From NCBI GenBank assembly GCA_027492545.1, contig JAPUEL010000032.1, forward strand, positions 1 to 64,000: a stretch of DNA of 64,000 nucleotides, read 5' to 3'. Below the pieces are notes generated by a model that saw only the letters and a program-made list of their open reading frames with translations, was not told the origin of the DNA and did no database searches. The DNA comes from Propionibacteriaceae bacterium. GTDB taxonomy: Bacteria > Actinomycetota > Actinomycetes > Propionibacteriales > Propionibacteriaceae. This document shows positions 17,995 through 29,346 of the stretch, in pieces (within the stretch, counting starts at the first letter, position 1; every line of letters begins with the position of its first letter). A program made the translations under genes and the position numbers.

Positions 17995-18477
17995 ATGCCC
18001 AGGGAGACCGGACGCAAGCTGATCGCGCAGAACAAGAAGGCCAGGCACGACTACCTCATCGGTGACGTGTTCGAGGCCGGGCTCGTGTTGACCGGCACCG
18101 AGGTCAAGACCCTGCGCGCCGGGCGGGCCACCCTGCTCGATGCCTACGCGACAGCCGACGAGCACGGCGAGGCCTGGCTCATCAACGCCCACATTCCGGA
18201 GTACGAGTTCGGCACGTGGCGCAACCACGCCGCGCGCCGCACGCGCAAGCTCCTGCTCCATCGCAAGGAGATCGCCAAGATCGCCCGGGAGCTCGAGGGG
18301 TCGAGCAAGACCCTCGTCCCGCTGTCGCTCTACTTCAACGACGGCTACGCGAAGGTGGAGATCGCGGTCGCGACGGGCAAGAAGGACTGGGACAAGCGTC
18401 ACGCCCTTGCGGAGCGGGATGCCAAGCGCGAGGCCGAGCGCGCGTTGGCCAGCCGCAACCGCTACAACCGGGGGTGA
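17995..18477 (+). CDS. smpB: SsrA-binding protein SmpB
   Basis: SmpB binds tmRNA and delivers it to stalled ribosomes for trans-translation. The 160-residue protein has the expected features: [26 protein letters not shown] near the N-terminus, an [11 protein letters not shown] strand, HRKEI, and a basic C-terminal tail ([18 protein letters not shown]) that enters the mRNA channel. Its RNA partner ssrA is encoded 670 bases downstream on the same strand. Confidence 0.97.
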   Translation: MPRETGRKLIAQNKKARHDYLIGDVFEAGLVLTGTEVKTLRAGRATLLDAYATADEHGEAWLINAHIPEYEFGTWRNHAARRTRKLLLHRKEIAKIARELEGSSKTLVPLSLYFNDGYAKVEIAVATGKKDWDKRHALAERDAKREAERALASRNRYNRG

Positions 18478-18540
18478 GTAGGGGTCGGTTCAGGGAGCTT
18501 CCCGGTGTGCCGGAGGGCGCACGGCGAGGACACTGTAACC

Positions 18541-19134
18541 ATGAGCGCATATCCCCAGCATCCGAACACCCAGATCAGTGAGGCGGCGCGCGATCGCGCC
18601 GTGGCGCACCTCCAGGCGTGCTACGCGACCGGGCAGCTCAACGAGACGGATCTGGACCGTCGGTTGGATCAGGCTCTGGGGGCTCGTGATCGCGCCGAAC
18701 TGAACCGGGCCCTGGTGGGACTGGCGCGCATCGCGCCCGCGGCGCTGCGGCCCCAGGCCCCGGGCCTCCCCTCCCCGGCAGACAACGTCGGCGCAGGGCT
18801 GGCCCAGCTGTCCGGCCTCTTCTCGTCTTTTGTGGGCCCGGCGGTGGTCAAGGCGGTCGCCACACCCGGCTCGCGGGTCTGGTGGGAGGCGGCGCGCGCG
18901 CTCAGCCTTCAGGTCACGATGATCGTGGCCGGCTTCGCGGCCATGGTTGTGGGACTGATCTTCGGGCTGGGCGAGCTCATGGGACTGGTGTGGCTGGTGT
19001 GGTTCGCCGCGACGCTGACGGCGAGCGTCCGAGCCTTCAACGGGCAGTCGGGCACTGGTGGGTTCGAGCGTGTGCTGCTCGCGCGCCCCCAGCCGCCCCG
19101 CGGCCAACTCCCGCAGACGCGCTATGATGGGTGA
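18541..19134 (+). CDS. DUF1707 domain membrane protein
   Basis: This 197-residue protein has an N-terminal SHOCT-like DUF1707 module (about 10-55: ISEAARDRAVAHLQACYATG, then LDRRLDQALGARDRAELNRAL), a Pro-rich linker and two adjacent hydrophobic helices near 125-165. DUF1707 modules are common in actinobacterial membrane proteins; their function is unknown, though interaction or oligomerisation has been suggested for SHOCT-like motifs. It lies between smpB and ssrA with no sign of functional linkage. Confidence 0.75.
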   Translation: MSAYPQHPNTQISEAARDRAVAHLQACYATGQLNETDLDRRLDQALGARDRAELNRALVGLARIAPAALRPQAPGLPSPADNVGAGLAQLSGLFSSFVGPAVVKAVATPGSRVWWEAARALSLQVTMIVAGFAAMVVGLIFGLGELMGLVWLVWFAATLTASVRAFNGQSGTGGFERVLLARPQPPRGQLPQTRYDG

Positions 19135-19148
19135 GTACAACTCAACAG

Positions 19149-19513
19149 GGGGGTGACTGGTTTCGACTTGGGACGGTAGTTCCAGGGGAAGCGGGTCGAG
19201 GATCCATGCTTATCTCGTTAACGCTGCATGGAAACCAATAAGTGCCGAAAATAACCGCGCACAGTTCGCTCTCGCTGCCTGATCAGTGATCGAACGGTCA
19301 GCCCGGACGTGCCTTCCGTCCGGTTCCTGGCCTCATTCAGAAGGCTTGCTGAGCCACCTGTGTTTCAGGGGTAGCTCGGGACTTTACTGAAGCTGGGCTC
19401 GTTTGCGACATGCTGACGTGAGTGCAAGAGCCGAGTAGAACGAGTAGTCAGCTGCACCCGGAGAAGCCCTGGTTCATCTCTCGAGGACGCGGGTTCAATT
19501 CCCGCCACCTCCA
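19149..19513 (+). ncRNA. ssrA: Transfer-messenger RNA (tmRNA)
   Basis: The 5' end GGGGGTG pairs with the 3' CACCTCC to form a tRNA-like acceptor stem with discriminator A, and a T arm containing GGTTCAATTCC precedes it; CCA is only partly encoded. The tag reading frame starts at GCC (19244) and reads AENNRAQFALAA before TGA at 19280-19282, ending in the LAA degradation signal recognised by ClpXP-type proteases. Paired pseudoknot segments fill the remainder. Length (~365) is normal for a one-piece tmRNA. SmpB is encoded just upstream. Confidence 0.97.
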
Positions 19514-19523
19514 CCCCCGCACG

Positions 19524-19571
19524 ACGACGACGTGTCCGCCTGCTCCCGCAGGTGGGCACGTCGTCGTTTTT
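19524..19571 (+). terminator. Rho-independent terminator of tmRNA
   Basis: ACGACGACGTG at 19524-19534 pairs perfectly with CACGTCGTCGT at 19557-19567, extended by inner pairs (GCCTGC/GCAGG), and is followed by a run of Ts to 19571. It is the most canonical terminator in the window. Confidence 0.92.
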
Positions 19572-19578
19572 CCCCGGA

Positions 19579-19584
19579 TAGAGT
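19579..19584 (+). promoter_or_regulatory. -10 element (TAGAGT) of the YqgE gene
   Basis: TAGAGT lies seven bases before the GTG at 19592 and no Shine-Dalgarno is present, which argues for a leaderless transcript and for the GTG start. Confidence 0.4.
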
Positions 19585-19591
19585 GGTCGGC

Positions 19592-20155
19592 GTGATGCAC
19601 ACTGGAGCGGTCGCCGTCGGGCAGCTGCTGGTCGCCAACCAACCGGGGCGCGGCGGCTACTTCGACCGCACGGTTGTTCTGCTGCTGGAACACAACAACG
19701 AGGGCAGCCTGGGCGTGTGCCTGAACCTGTTCTCGGAGCTGCCGGCTGCCAGCATCCAGGAGAGCTTCCGGGACCATCTCAGCCACCCGGCGCGCGTCTT
19801 CGAGGGGGGGCCGGTGAACCCGGACGTCGCCATCGCGCTGGGGGAGCCCGCCACGCCGGACTCCCCGCCACCCGGGTGGGAACGGGTCGTCGGAGACATC
19901 GGCGTGGTGGATCTCAACTTCCCGCCCGAGCTGATGGCGGCGTCGTTCAACCAATTGCGGCTCTTCGTCGGGCTGTCGGGTTGGGCCGCGGGGCAGCTGC
20001 AGAGCGAGCTGATCCGCGGGTCCTGGTTCAGGGTCCCGGCACGCACAGAGGACGTCTTCGGCCATCCCGACGGCCTCTGGCGCCGAGTGCTGCGGCGCGT
20101 GGGCGGCGCCACAGGCCGATGGTCCACGTGGACCGAGGATCCGAATCTCAACTAG
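19592..20155 (+). CDS. YqgE/AlgH family protein
   Basis: This 187-residue soluble protein belongs to the YqgE/AlgH (DUF179) family. Conserved segments are GQLLVANQPGRGGYFDRTVVLLLEHN near the start, GSLGVCLN, the EGGPVNPD stretch and RLFVGLSGWAAGQLQSEL near residue 130. AlgH was first described from alginate regulation in Pseudomonas, but the general biochemical role is unknown. GTG at 19592 is preferred over the ATG three bases later because it sits seven bases after a -10-like element. Confidence 0.9.
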   Translation: MMHTGAVAVGQLLVANQPGRGGYFDRTVVLLLEHNNEGSLGVCLNLFSELPAASIQESFRDHLSHPARVFEGGPVNPDVAIALGEPATPDSPPPGWERVVGDIGVVDLNFPPELMAASFNQLRLFVGLSGWAAGQLQSELIRGSWFRVPARTEDVFGHPDGLWRRVLRRVGGATGRWSTWTEDPNLN

Positions 20156-20340
20156 CGGTGACGCCCAGTAACGTCCTGCGTCAAGGCTCGTTGCTGGGGG
20201 CCGGATGTCCCGGCGGACGGATCGCAGGCCGACGAGGGGACGTAGCACTGGGCAGTTCGTCCGGTGCGGAGAACGCGGGGAAGGCACCCCGGATATCGCG
20301 GGCGAACCTCCGACGCGGGACACGGGTTTCGGCGCGAAGC

Positions 20341-20346
20341 TAGCAT
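20341..20346 (+). promoter_or_regulatory. -10 element (TAGCAT) of mtrAB-lpqB
   Basis: TAGCAT lies 26 bases before the mtrA GTG, leaving room for a short leader that includes AAGGAGG. The ~215 bases between the YqgE gene and mtrA show no gene. Confidence 0.35.
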
Positions 20347-20372
20347 GGAGTGTCCGCAAGCAAGGAGGCTGG

Positions 20373-21074
20373 GTGACCGAGGCAAGGGGCAAGCCCCGCA
20401 TTCTCGTCGTCGACGACGACGCGGCTCTCTCTGAGATGCTGCAGATCGTGTTGAGGCAGGAGGGGTTCGACACCGTGCGCTGCTCCAGCGGTGAGGTGGC
20501 GCTCCACGAGTTCCGGCAGTCGCGCCCCGACCTGGTGCTCCTGGATCTCATGCTCCCGGGGCGCGACGGGGTCGCGGTCTGCCGCGACATCCGCGCGGAG
20601 TCGGGCGTGCCGATCATCATGCTCACGGCGAAGTCGGACACCGCCGACGTGGTGGGAGGGCTGGAGGCCGGAGCCGACGACTACGTGGCGAAGCCCTTCA
20701 AGTCGAAGGAACTGATCGCCAGGATCCGCACCCGGTTGCGGCGGACGAACGGGGAGGCCGGCGCGGACACCCTCGCCATCGGGGACCTGACGATCTCCGT
20801 GTCGTCACACGTCGTCCGACGCGGCGGAAGCCAGCTCTCGCTGACACCACTGGAGTTCGACCTCCTCCTGGCACTGGCGAAGCGTCCCACCCATGTCTTC
20901 ACGAGGGAGGCGCTGCTGGACGAGGTGTGGGGGTACCGGAACTCGGCGGACACCCGCCTGGTCAACGTCCATGTCCAAAGGCTCCGGGCGAAGGTCGAGA
21001 AGGATCCGGAGAGCCCGGAGATCGTGATCACGGTCAGAGGGATCGGGTACAGGGCCGGTGAAGCAGCGCAGTAA
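20373..21074 (+). CDS. mtrA: Response regulator MtrA
   Basis: MtrA is an OmpR/PhoB-class response regulator, usually essential in mycobacteria, that controls cell-wall metabolism, division and replication genes. The 233-residue protein has a receiver domain with the acidic pocket D14-D16, the phosphoacceptor D58 (LLDLMLPGRDG) and K107 (AKPFKSKEL), then a winged-helix DNA-binding domain ending in RLRAKVEKDPESPEI and VRGIGYRAG. The GTG at 20373 follows AAGGAGG with ideal spacing. mtrB overlaps its 3' end by 17 bases, so the pair is co-translated. Confidence 0.97.
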   Translation: MTEARGKPRILVVDDDAALSEMLQIVLRQEGFDTVRCSSGEVALHEFRQSRPDLVLLDLMLPGRDGVAVCRDIRAESGVPIIMLTAKSDTADVVGGLEAGADDYVAKPFKSKELIARIRTRLRRTNGEAGADTLAIGDLTISVSSHVVRRGGSQLSLTPLEFDLLLALAKRPTHVFTREALLDEVWGYRNSADTRLVNVHVQRLRAKVEKDPESPEIVITVRGIGYRAGEAAQ

Positions 21075-22617
21075 GGGCACGCTGGGGCTCCGCCGGTTGT
21101 GGTGGGGGTCGCTCCCATTACGCGTCCTCTTCTCCACGCTGGCCTTGTCGGTCGTGCTCATGCTGCTGGCGGGCATGGTGCTGCTGCAGCAGGCCACCGC
21201 CGGCGTCGTCGCGGCCAAGAAGTCGGCGTCACTCAACGAGGCCGCCGGCGTCTATGCCTTCATGCAGTCACAGCTGCGGAGTCCGGAGAACCGCGGGGTC
21301 GCGGTGCACGAGTCGCTGAACCGGCTGGCGGACCTGGCCGACGCCCAGGCGGCCCAGTACCGGGTGGTGATCCAGGGGCCCGCCTCGAGGCTGGTCTCAG
21401 CCGGGATTCGCGCGGAGTCCGTCCCGGACGCGCTCATCGCGCAGGTCGAGGCAGGTGAGGGGATGTTCGTCACCCCCACTCAGGTGATCTTCACCGACGC
21501 CGCCGCGCAACCGGAGCCTGGCTGGGCGATCGGAACGGCACTCATCGGGTCAGCCGGCGAGCGATTCCCGGTCTACTACATCTTCCCGATGACCACCGAG
21601 ACCCAGACCCTCAGGGCCCTGCAGGGGGCCGTTGCAGGCACCGGTCTGGCACTCGTGGCAGCCCTGGCGCTGGTGGCCTACCTCGTCACGAACCAGGTGG
21701 TGCGTCCCGTGAGGCGGGCGAGCCGGACTGCGCTGAGGCTCGCCTCCGGGCAACTGGGGGAGCGGATGGCGGTGCGCGGCACAGACGACCTGGCCAGCCT
21801 CGCGAAATCCATGAACCGGATGGCGGCACAGCTACAGCAGCGGATCCGTGAGCTGGAGACTCTCTCCACCCTGCAGCAACGCTTCGTGAGCGACGTGTCG
21901 CACGAACTGCGCACCCCCATGACCACCATCAAGATGGCCTCGGACATGATCTACGACTCGCGCTACGCGCTCGATCCCCTCACGGCCAGGTCTGCGGAAT
22001 TGATGAGCCACGAGATCGACCGGTTCGACGGCATGCTGGCGGACCTGCTCGAGATCTCCCGATTCGACGCCGGGGCCGCGGTGCTGAACCTGGATGAGAC
22101 GGACGTCAGCTCGCTCGTCGAGGCCGAACTCGCAGCGGCGCGCCGCATGGCGGAGAAGGTCGGCGTGGAGTTGACCTTCGAGCGGCGCAGCGCCGACACC
22201 ACCGCCGCCGTCGACTCGCGACGGATCCGTCGCATCCTGCGCAACCTCATCACCAACGCCATCGAGCACGCCGAGGGCAAGCCCGTCCATGTGGTGGTCG
22301 CGGCCAACGAGCACGCCGTCGCCGTCACCGTCCGGGACCACGGGGTGGGATTCGAGGCCGAGGACGCGGCGCGCGTGTTCGACCGGTTCTGGCGGGCGGA
22401 CCCCAGCCGCACCAGGATCGTCGGTGGGTCGGGCCTCGGCCTGGCCATCTCCATGGAGGACGCCCGGCTGCACCGCGGCTGGCTGACGGCCTGGGGACGG
22501 CCGCACCGCGGCGCGCAGTTCAGGCTGACGCTGCCCCGGGACCCGGGCCATGAGCTCACCGCTTCGCCGCTGTCGGTCATCCCCGTCGATGACCAGCCGA
22601 TGGAGGTCAGCCGATGA
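21058..22617 (+). CDS. mtrB: Sensor histidine kinase MtrB
   Basis: MtrB is the membrane kinase that phosphorylates MtrA. The 519-residue protein has a transmembrane helix near 20-45, an extracytoplasmic region to ~180, a second helix near 185-210, a HAMP linker (VRPVRRASRTALRLASGQL), a HisKA segment with SDVSHELRTPMTTIK around residue 280, and a HATPase_c domain with N box RNLITNAIEHAEG, DHGVGF and GGSGLGLAI. The C-terminal tail after the ATPase is short. It is followed by lpqB with an ATGA overlap, the canonical mtrAB-lpqB operon. Confidence 0.97.
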   Translation: MKQRSKGTLGLRRLWWGSLPLRVLFSTLALSVVLMLLAGMVLLQQATAGVVAAKKSASLNEAAGVYAFMQSQLRSPENRGVAVHESLNRLADLADAQAAQYRVVIQGPASRLVSAGIRAESVPDALIAQVEAGEGMFVTPTQVIFTDAAAQPEPGWAIGTALIGSAGERFPVYYIFPMTTETQTLRALQGAVAGTGLALVAALALVAYLVTNQVVRPVRRASRTALRLASGQLGERMAVRGTDDLASLAKSMNRMAAQLQQRIRELETLSTLQQRFVSDVSHELRTPMTTIKMASDMIYDSRYALDPLTARSAELMSHEIDRFDGMLADLLEISRFDAGAAVLNLDETDVSSLVEAELAAARRMAEKVGVELTFERRSADTTAAVDSRRIRRILRNLITNAIEHAEGKPVHVVVAANEHAVAVTVRDHGVGFEAEDAARVFDRFWRADPSRTRIVGGSGLGLAISMEDARLHRGWLTAWGRPHRGAQFRLTLPRDPGHELTASPLSVIPVDDQPMEVSR

Positions 22618-24305
22618 GAGGTCTCCTCACCGTGCTGGTGCTCGCGTTGGTCACCACAGGCTGCACCCAGATACCCATCTCCGGCCCCGTGGAGCAGGTC
22701 CCGGTGTCCGCGGAGCCGCGCGGCATCGACATCGCGCCTCAGCCCCCCGAGGCAGGCGTGTCCCCGGCAAGGCTGGTCGACGGCTACCTGCAGGCCATGG
22801 CCTCACCGGACGGTGGATACGCCGTCGCACGCCAGTACCTCACCGAGTCGGCCGGCCGCGGCTGGACGCCGGACGCCGCCGTCGTGTTCGACGGCGTGGT
22901 CGAAGGGAGCGCCGAGACGGCCTCGGTGGAAGGGATCCAGCTGGGAACGCTCGACGAGTTCGGGCACTACACCGCCGCTCCGAGGGCGTTGTCCCACGAC
23001 TTCGAGGTTGTGCGGGAAGAGGGCGAGTGGCGCATCGGCGCGCCCCTGCCGGGCGTGATGCTCTCCCGCTACATCTTCCAGCGGTACTACGATCGCGTTC
23101 CGTTGTACTTCATGAGCCGGGCAGGCAGCCATGTGGTCCCTGACCCTGTCCACATGCCAGAGACCCAGGTCACACCCACGGCGATCGTCGACGCGGTCCT
23201 GAGCGGCCCGTCGGCGGGCATCGCCCAGGCGGTCAGCGACGCCGTCCCCAGCGGCGTCAGTCTCAGCGACGAGGGGGCGACCATCGACCCGAACGGTGTG
23301 GTCACGGTCAACTTCACAGGGCTGCACGACCGGCTCGGAGACGATGCCCGACGCAGGCTGGGTGCCCAGCTCCTCTGGTCCCTCACGGCCATCCCCAGGG
23401 TCACGGGCCTCCTCGTGACCAGCAACGGGTTCCCCTTCACCCTCCCCGGGGCGCGTGCCGACGGAGTGCTCGAGCTCGCCGGGCAGCAGGGCTACCAGAT
23501 CCTCTCGCGTGCCTCCACCGTCGACCTGTTCGGGGTCCGTGAGGGGGTCCCGGGTCGCGTGACCGGCGACGGGGGATTCGACCCGTGGGGCGCGGTGGGG
23601 GTCCCGGCTGCCGACCTCGCGGTATCGCTCGACGGAGACACCACCGCGGTTATCGACGACACAGGCAACGCCCTTCTCATGGGGCCCATGCGCGGCGAGC
23701 TGTCTGCGGTCCCCTTGCCCTACACCAACCTCCGAGCCCCCCAGTTCGTCCTGGGCACGCTGTGGCTCCTGGGCGACGACAGCGCGGGCGTGCCCCGGCT
23801 GATCACGGTGGACAGGGTCGGGTCGGTCGACGAGGTGGAGCTGACCCTCCCGCCAGGGGCGATCCTGGACCAGTTCGCCGTGTCGCCGGCGCGGGCCCGC
23901 ATCGCGCTCCTCGTCTCGACGGGTGAGATCAGGAGCCTCGGCATCGGCACCGTCCTCTCCACGGGGCGCATGTCGGTGGCAGACTGGCGCCCGCTCCCCA
24001 TGATCGCGGCCTCAGGAGTGACCCTGGGCGACGTGAGCGCCGTGGCCTGGAACGCGGAGACCGCGATCGCGGTGGCCGCCATGGACTCCGGGGTCCGATC
24101 CATCTTCGCCACTGAGGTCGACGGCTCGCTGGTCGAGGAGCTGGGCCCCTTCTCGGGTGAGGTCGAGGAGTTGACGGCGGTGGCCCGACTGGGCGGCGGG
24201 GCCATCGCTCTGCGAACCGACGCGGGTGTCACCTGGCGATACGAGGCCCGGACCCGCTGGACCCGCCTGGGGGAGGGCATCAGCGCCATCGCCTACGCCG
24301 GCTGA
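22614..24305 (+). CDS. lpqB: Lipoprotein LpqB
   Basis: LpqB is a cell-surface lipoprotein that interacts with the extracellular part of MtrB and modulates MtrA phosphorylation in mycobacteria. The 563-residue protein begins with a lipoprotein signal peptide whose lipobox is LVTTGC, with Cys-19 the acylated residue. A GerMN domain (around 190-280) and a C-terminal LpqB beta-propeller-like region follow. Its ATG overlaps the mtrB stop, which supports functional coupling of the three genes. Confidence 0.94.
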   Translation: MRGLLTVLVLALVTTGCTQIPISGPVEQVPVSAEPRGIDIAPQPPEAGVSPARLVDGYLQAMASPDGGYAVARQYLTESAGRGWTPDAAVVFDGVVEGSAETASVEGIQLGTLDEFGHYTAAPRALSHDFEVVREEGEWRIGAPLPGVMLSRYIFQRYYDRVPLYFMSRAGSHVVPDPVHMPETQVTPTAIVDAVLSGPSAGIAQAVSDAVPSGVSLSDEGATIDPNGVVTVNFTGLHDRLGDDARRRLGAQLLWSLTAIPRVTGLLVTSNGFPFTLPGARADGVLELAGQQGYQILSRASTVDLFGVREGVPGRVTGDGGFDPWGAVGVPAADLAVSLDGDTTAVIDDTGNALLMGPMRGELSAVPLPYTNLRAPQFVLGTLWLLGDDSAGVPRLITVDRVGSVDEVELTLPPGAILDQFAVSPARARIALLVSTGEIRSLGIGTVLSTGRMSVADWRPLPMIAASGVTLGDVSAVAWNAETAIAVAAMDSGVRSIFATEVDGSLVEELGPFSGEVEELTAVARLGGGAIALRTDAGVTWRYEARTRWTRLGEGISAIAYAG

Positions 24306-24352
24306 ACCTGTGGACAACGGGAGATCGATGCGCCGGCGGCCGACCATGGGGC

Positions 24353-24979
24353 ATGCGACCGATCGTTCATGCCGCGGCCGACCTCCTGCTGGGCGCAGCC
24401 TGCCCCGGATGCGGGGCGCCCGGCTTCGGGCTCTGCCACGGTTGCCTGGCCGCGCTCGATGGGCCGCCGCGTGTGGTCCTCCGGGGGCTGCCGGTGCCGC
24501 TGTACGCGGCCAGCACTTACCGTCCCCTCCTCGCTCACGTGATTCCCCGCTACAAGGATGACGGCGCGTTGCACCTCGACAGGGCACTGGGCAGGCTGCT
24601 TTCGCGCGCGATAGCAGCCCATGACCCGGCACCGGGCACGGTCGTGGTCCCGGTTCCGTCCCGGCCCGGTGCGGTCCGGGCACGCGGCTACGACCACGCG
24701 CTCCGCGTGGCGCGCGCGGCGGCCCGGGCATCGGGACTGCGGGCGGAGCCGCTGCTGCGGCGGGTGTCAGCGGGTGCGGACCAGGAGGGGCTGACCCGCG
24801 CAGAGCGCGCGGCGAACCTGTCGTGGAGCATGCGGGCAGCGGGAAGCGGAGCCTCTGTCCTGGTCGTCGACGATGTGGTGACCACCGGCGCGTCCCTGAG
24901 GGAGGCCATCCGCAGCCTGATGGCGGGCGGCATCACGGTCCTGGGGGCGGCTGTGGTCGCCGACGCGGACAACCGCTGA
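24353..24979 (+). CDS. ComF family protein
   Basis: This 208-residue protein has an N-terminal four-cysteine zinc module (CPGCGAPGFGLCHGC, about 18-32) and a C-terminal phosphoribosyltransferase-type fold with VLVVDDVVTTGASL (PRPP-binding loop) near residue 165. ComF proteins take part in DNA uptake in naturally competent bacteria and occur widely in species not known to be competent. It is probably the last gene of the mtrAB-lpqB unit, starting 47 bases after lpqB and ending 59 bases before a hairpin terminator. Confidence 0.9.
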   Translation: MRPIVHAAADLLLGAACPGCGAPGFGLCHGCLAALDGPPRVVLRGLPVPLYAASTYRPLLAHVIPRYKDDGALHLDRALGRLLSRAIAAHDPAPGTVVVPVPSRPGAVRARGYDHALRVARAAARASGLRAEPLLRRVSAGADQEGLTRAERAANLSWSMRAAGSGASVLVVDDVVTTGASLREAIRSLMAGGITVLGAAVVADADNR

Positions 24980-25037
24980 ACACTTGCGGTTTGCCGATGA
25001 CAGCCTTGCCCGGGAGGGGTAGCGTTGGTTCATGGAC

Positions 25038-25075
25038 AAGCCGCGGGCCGGATCGAAAGACCGCCCGCGGCTTTG
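25038..25075 (+). terminator. Terminator hairpin between comF and hpf
   Basis: AAGCCGCGGGC at 25038-25048 pairs perfectly with GCCCGCGGCTT at 25063-25073 across a 14-base loop, followed by TTG-rich bases. It likely ends the mtrAB-lpqB-comF transcript. A second hairpin (GCCGGGA/TCCCGGC, 25086-25102) follows it. Confidence 0.75.
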
Positions 25076-25153
25076 TTCATCCGCTGCCGGGATGCTCCCG
25101 GCGGCCGTGTTCGAGTCGGGTCCGTAGCGGGCCCCACGACAGACGGAGGAATT

Positions 25154-25759
25154 ATGGACATCGTCGTCACCGGTCGGCACTGTTCGATCAATCCCGAGCT
25201 GAAGGAACTGGTCAACGAGCGATTGGCGAGCGTGGAGAGACTCCGGGACCGGGTCATTCGCGTCGAAGTCGAGTTCCATGCTTCGGAAGGCACGAAGGAT
25301 CCCTCGGACGCCGTCGAGGTGCAGCTGACGCTGCGCAGCCGGGGTCCAGTGGTCCGCGCCGAAGCCCGCTCCAACGACAAGGTGGCCGCCTTCGAGATGG
25401 CGCTCGAGCGCCTCAAGACGCAGCTGCGCAAGGCCGGCGATCGCCGCAAGACGCACCGGGGGCTGCGGGCGAACAACATCGCCGAGATCGTCCAGCCGCC
25501 GGCAGAGGTCAACGGAAGCGCGCACGATGATGTCGAGACCCACGAGGTCGCGGGACTTGTCGTGACGGGCGACGGACCGCTGGTGGTGCGCGAGAAGGAG
25601 TTCAGCACCGCGCCCCTCACGCTGGCACAGGCCCTGGACGAGATGGAGTTGGTCGGCCACGACTTCTTCCTCTACCAGGACGCCGACAGCGGTCGCCCCT
25701 CGGTGGTCTACCGCCGCAAGGCCTACAACTACGGCGTCATCCACCTCAACCTCACCTGA
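25154..25759 (+). CDS. hpf: Long-form ribosome hibernation promoting factor (HPF)
   Basis: Long HPF dimerises and joins two 70S ribosomes into inactive 100S particles when growth slows or oxygen falls. The 201-residue protein has the N-terminal ribosome-binding domain (MDIVVTGRHCSINPELKELV; residues 1-105) and the C-terminal dimerisation domain (VREKEFSTAPLTLAQALDEMEL through SVVYRRKAYNYGVIHL; about 145-198), joined by a variable linker. The ATG at 25154 follows GGAGGAATT. Its leader after the comF terminator holds a small hairpin at 25086-25102. secA follows after a peculiar G/C tract. Confidence 0.95.
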   Translation: MDIVVTGRHCSINPELKELVNERLASVERLRDRVIRVEVEFHASEGTKDPSDAVEVQLTLRSRGPVVRAEARSNDKVAAFEMALERLKTQLRKAGDRRKTHRGLRANNIAEIVQPPAEVNGSAHDDVETHEVAGLVVTGDGPLVVREKEFSTAPLTLAQALDEMELVGHDFFLYQDADSGRPSVVYRRKAYNYGVIHLNLT

Positions 25760-25769
25760 GCCCCCACAC

Positions 25770-25966
25770 GGCGGCGGCCCCGCCCCCCCCCCGGGGGCCC
25801 CCCGGGGCCCCCCGGGGGGGGGGGGGGGTAGGGGTGGGGGGGGGGCTGCCCGGGGGCGCGCGGGGGTGGCACGCCCCCCGCCCCCCCCCCCCCCGCCTCC
25901 CCACCCCCCCCCCCCCCCCCCCCCCCCCCCCGCGCCCCCCCCCGCCCCCCCCGGGGGCCCGCCGCC
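25770..25966. repeat. Extreme G/C homopolymer tract inside a terminator-like stem
   Basis: Between hpf and secA the sequence is almost only long C and G runs, including 15 Gs at 25814-25828 and 28 Cs at 25904-25931. It is flanked by complementary sequences, ACGGCGGCGG on the left and CCCGCCGCCGT on the right, as in a strong terminator. Either a natural G/C hairpin region is present or a read-through failure at the hpf terminator has been padded by assembly. No gene can be read here. Confidence 0.75.
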
Positions 25967-25992
25967 GTGTCCCGCGCGTTGGTGGCGGGCGT

Positions 25993-25998
25993 TAGGAT
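25993..25998 (+). promoter_or_regulatory. -10 element (TAGGAT) of secA
   Basis: TAGGAT is followed by a ~55-base leader to the secA start. It is the first normal-composition sequence after the homopolymer tract. No clear -35 is visible. Confidence 0.3.
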
Positions 25999-26057
25999 GG
26001 CTGGCGGTACTGCCGCGTGCTGTCGCGGTGTTCTCGAGATGAGTAGGAATCAGGCCT

Positions 26058-28810
<2,753 letters not shown>

Positions 28811-28814
<4 letters not shown>

Positions 28815-29221
28815 GCGGCCGTGGCGAGGCTGACGGTGCGCATGCCCATGGGTGCGAGCACCGTCAGCTCTGTGCACCGCCAGCCACCCGTCCTCGTGGC
28901 GTCGAGCCGCAGTGCGCAGCTGACGACCCGGCCGTCCACCAGGAGGCTGACGTTGGCCTCCACGGCCTTCTGGGTGGGCATCTGAGAGCGCACCCGGCCC
29001 ACCCTCACCCGGCGGAACGCTCCTGCGTCGACGTAGCAGGCCAGATTGTCGAAAGCCTGCCACCGCAGGTGGGGGCGGAGCTGGTGGAGTGGACGACGCC
29101 CCATCAAGGCCTCGAGGATGGCGTGAACGAGGCGCAGCGCCGCAGGAGGCGCGGGCGTGTGCGGCACAGCCGCGACATGGCCGGGGTTGGCCAGCAGCGT
29201 GATCGGCAACGGGAAGCTCAT
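28811..29221 (-). CDS. Rv3235-like (DUF6459) protein
   Basis: This is a 136-residue protein of the Rv3235/DUF6459 family, which usually lies next to secA in actinobacteria. The family core is visible in [21 protein letters not shown] (positions 32-52) and [19 protein letters not shown], followed by a small beta-rich end. The function is unknown. The gene converges on secA with a four-base overlap. Four phased 10-bp direct repeats lie 54 bases upstream of its start. Confidence 0.75.
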
Positions 29222-29273
29222 GGGTCCGACGCTAGGCGGCGCGCCTCCCGCGAGCTAGGGTTGGCAGGCCTCC

Positions 29274-29346
29274 TGACAACACCTGCGGCACACGGACAAC
29301 ACCCGCGTCGATCGGGACAACACCTCGCAGCCTCCGGACAACACCT
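29274..29346 (-). repeat. Four direct repeats spaced 20-21 bp (iteron-like)
   Basis: On the minus strand GGTGTTGTC recurs four times (plus-strand GACAAC at 29275, 29295, 29316 and 29337). The spacing of 20-21 bases is two helical turns, so all copies face one side of the helix. The array lies between the end of the membrane-protein gene and the DUF6459 gene it precedes. A cooperative protein-binding site is the simplest reading. Confidence 0.7.
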
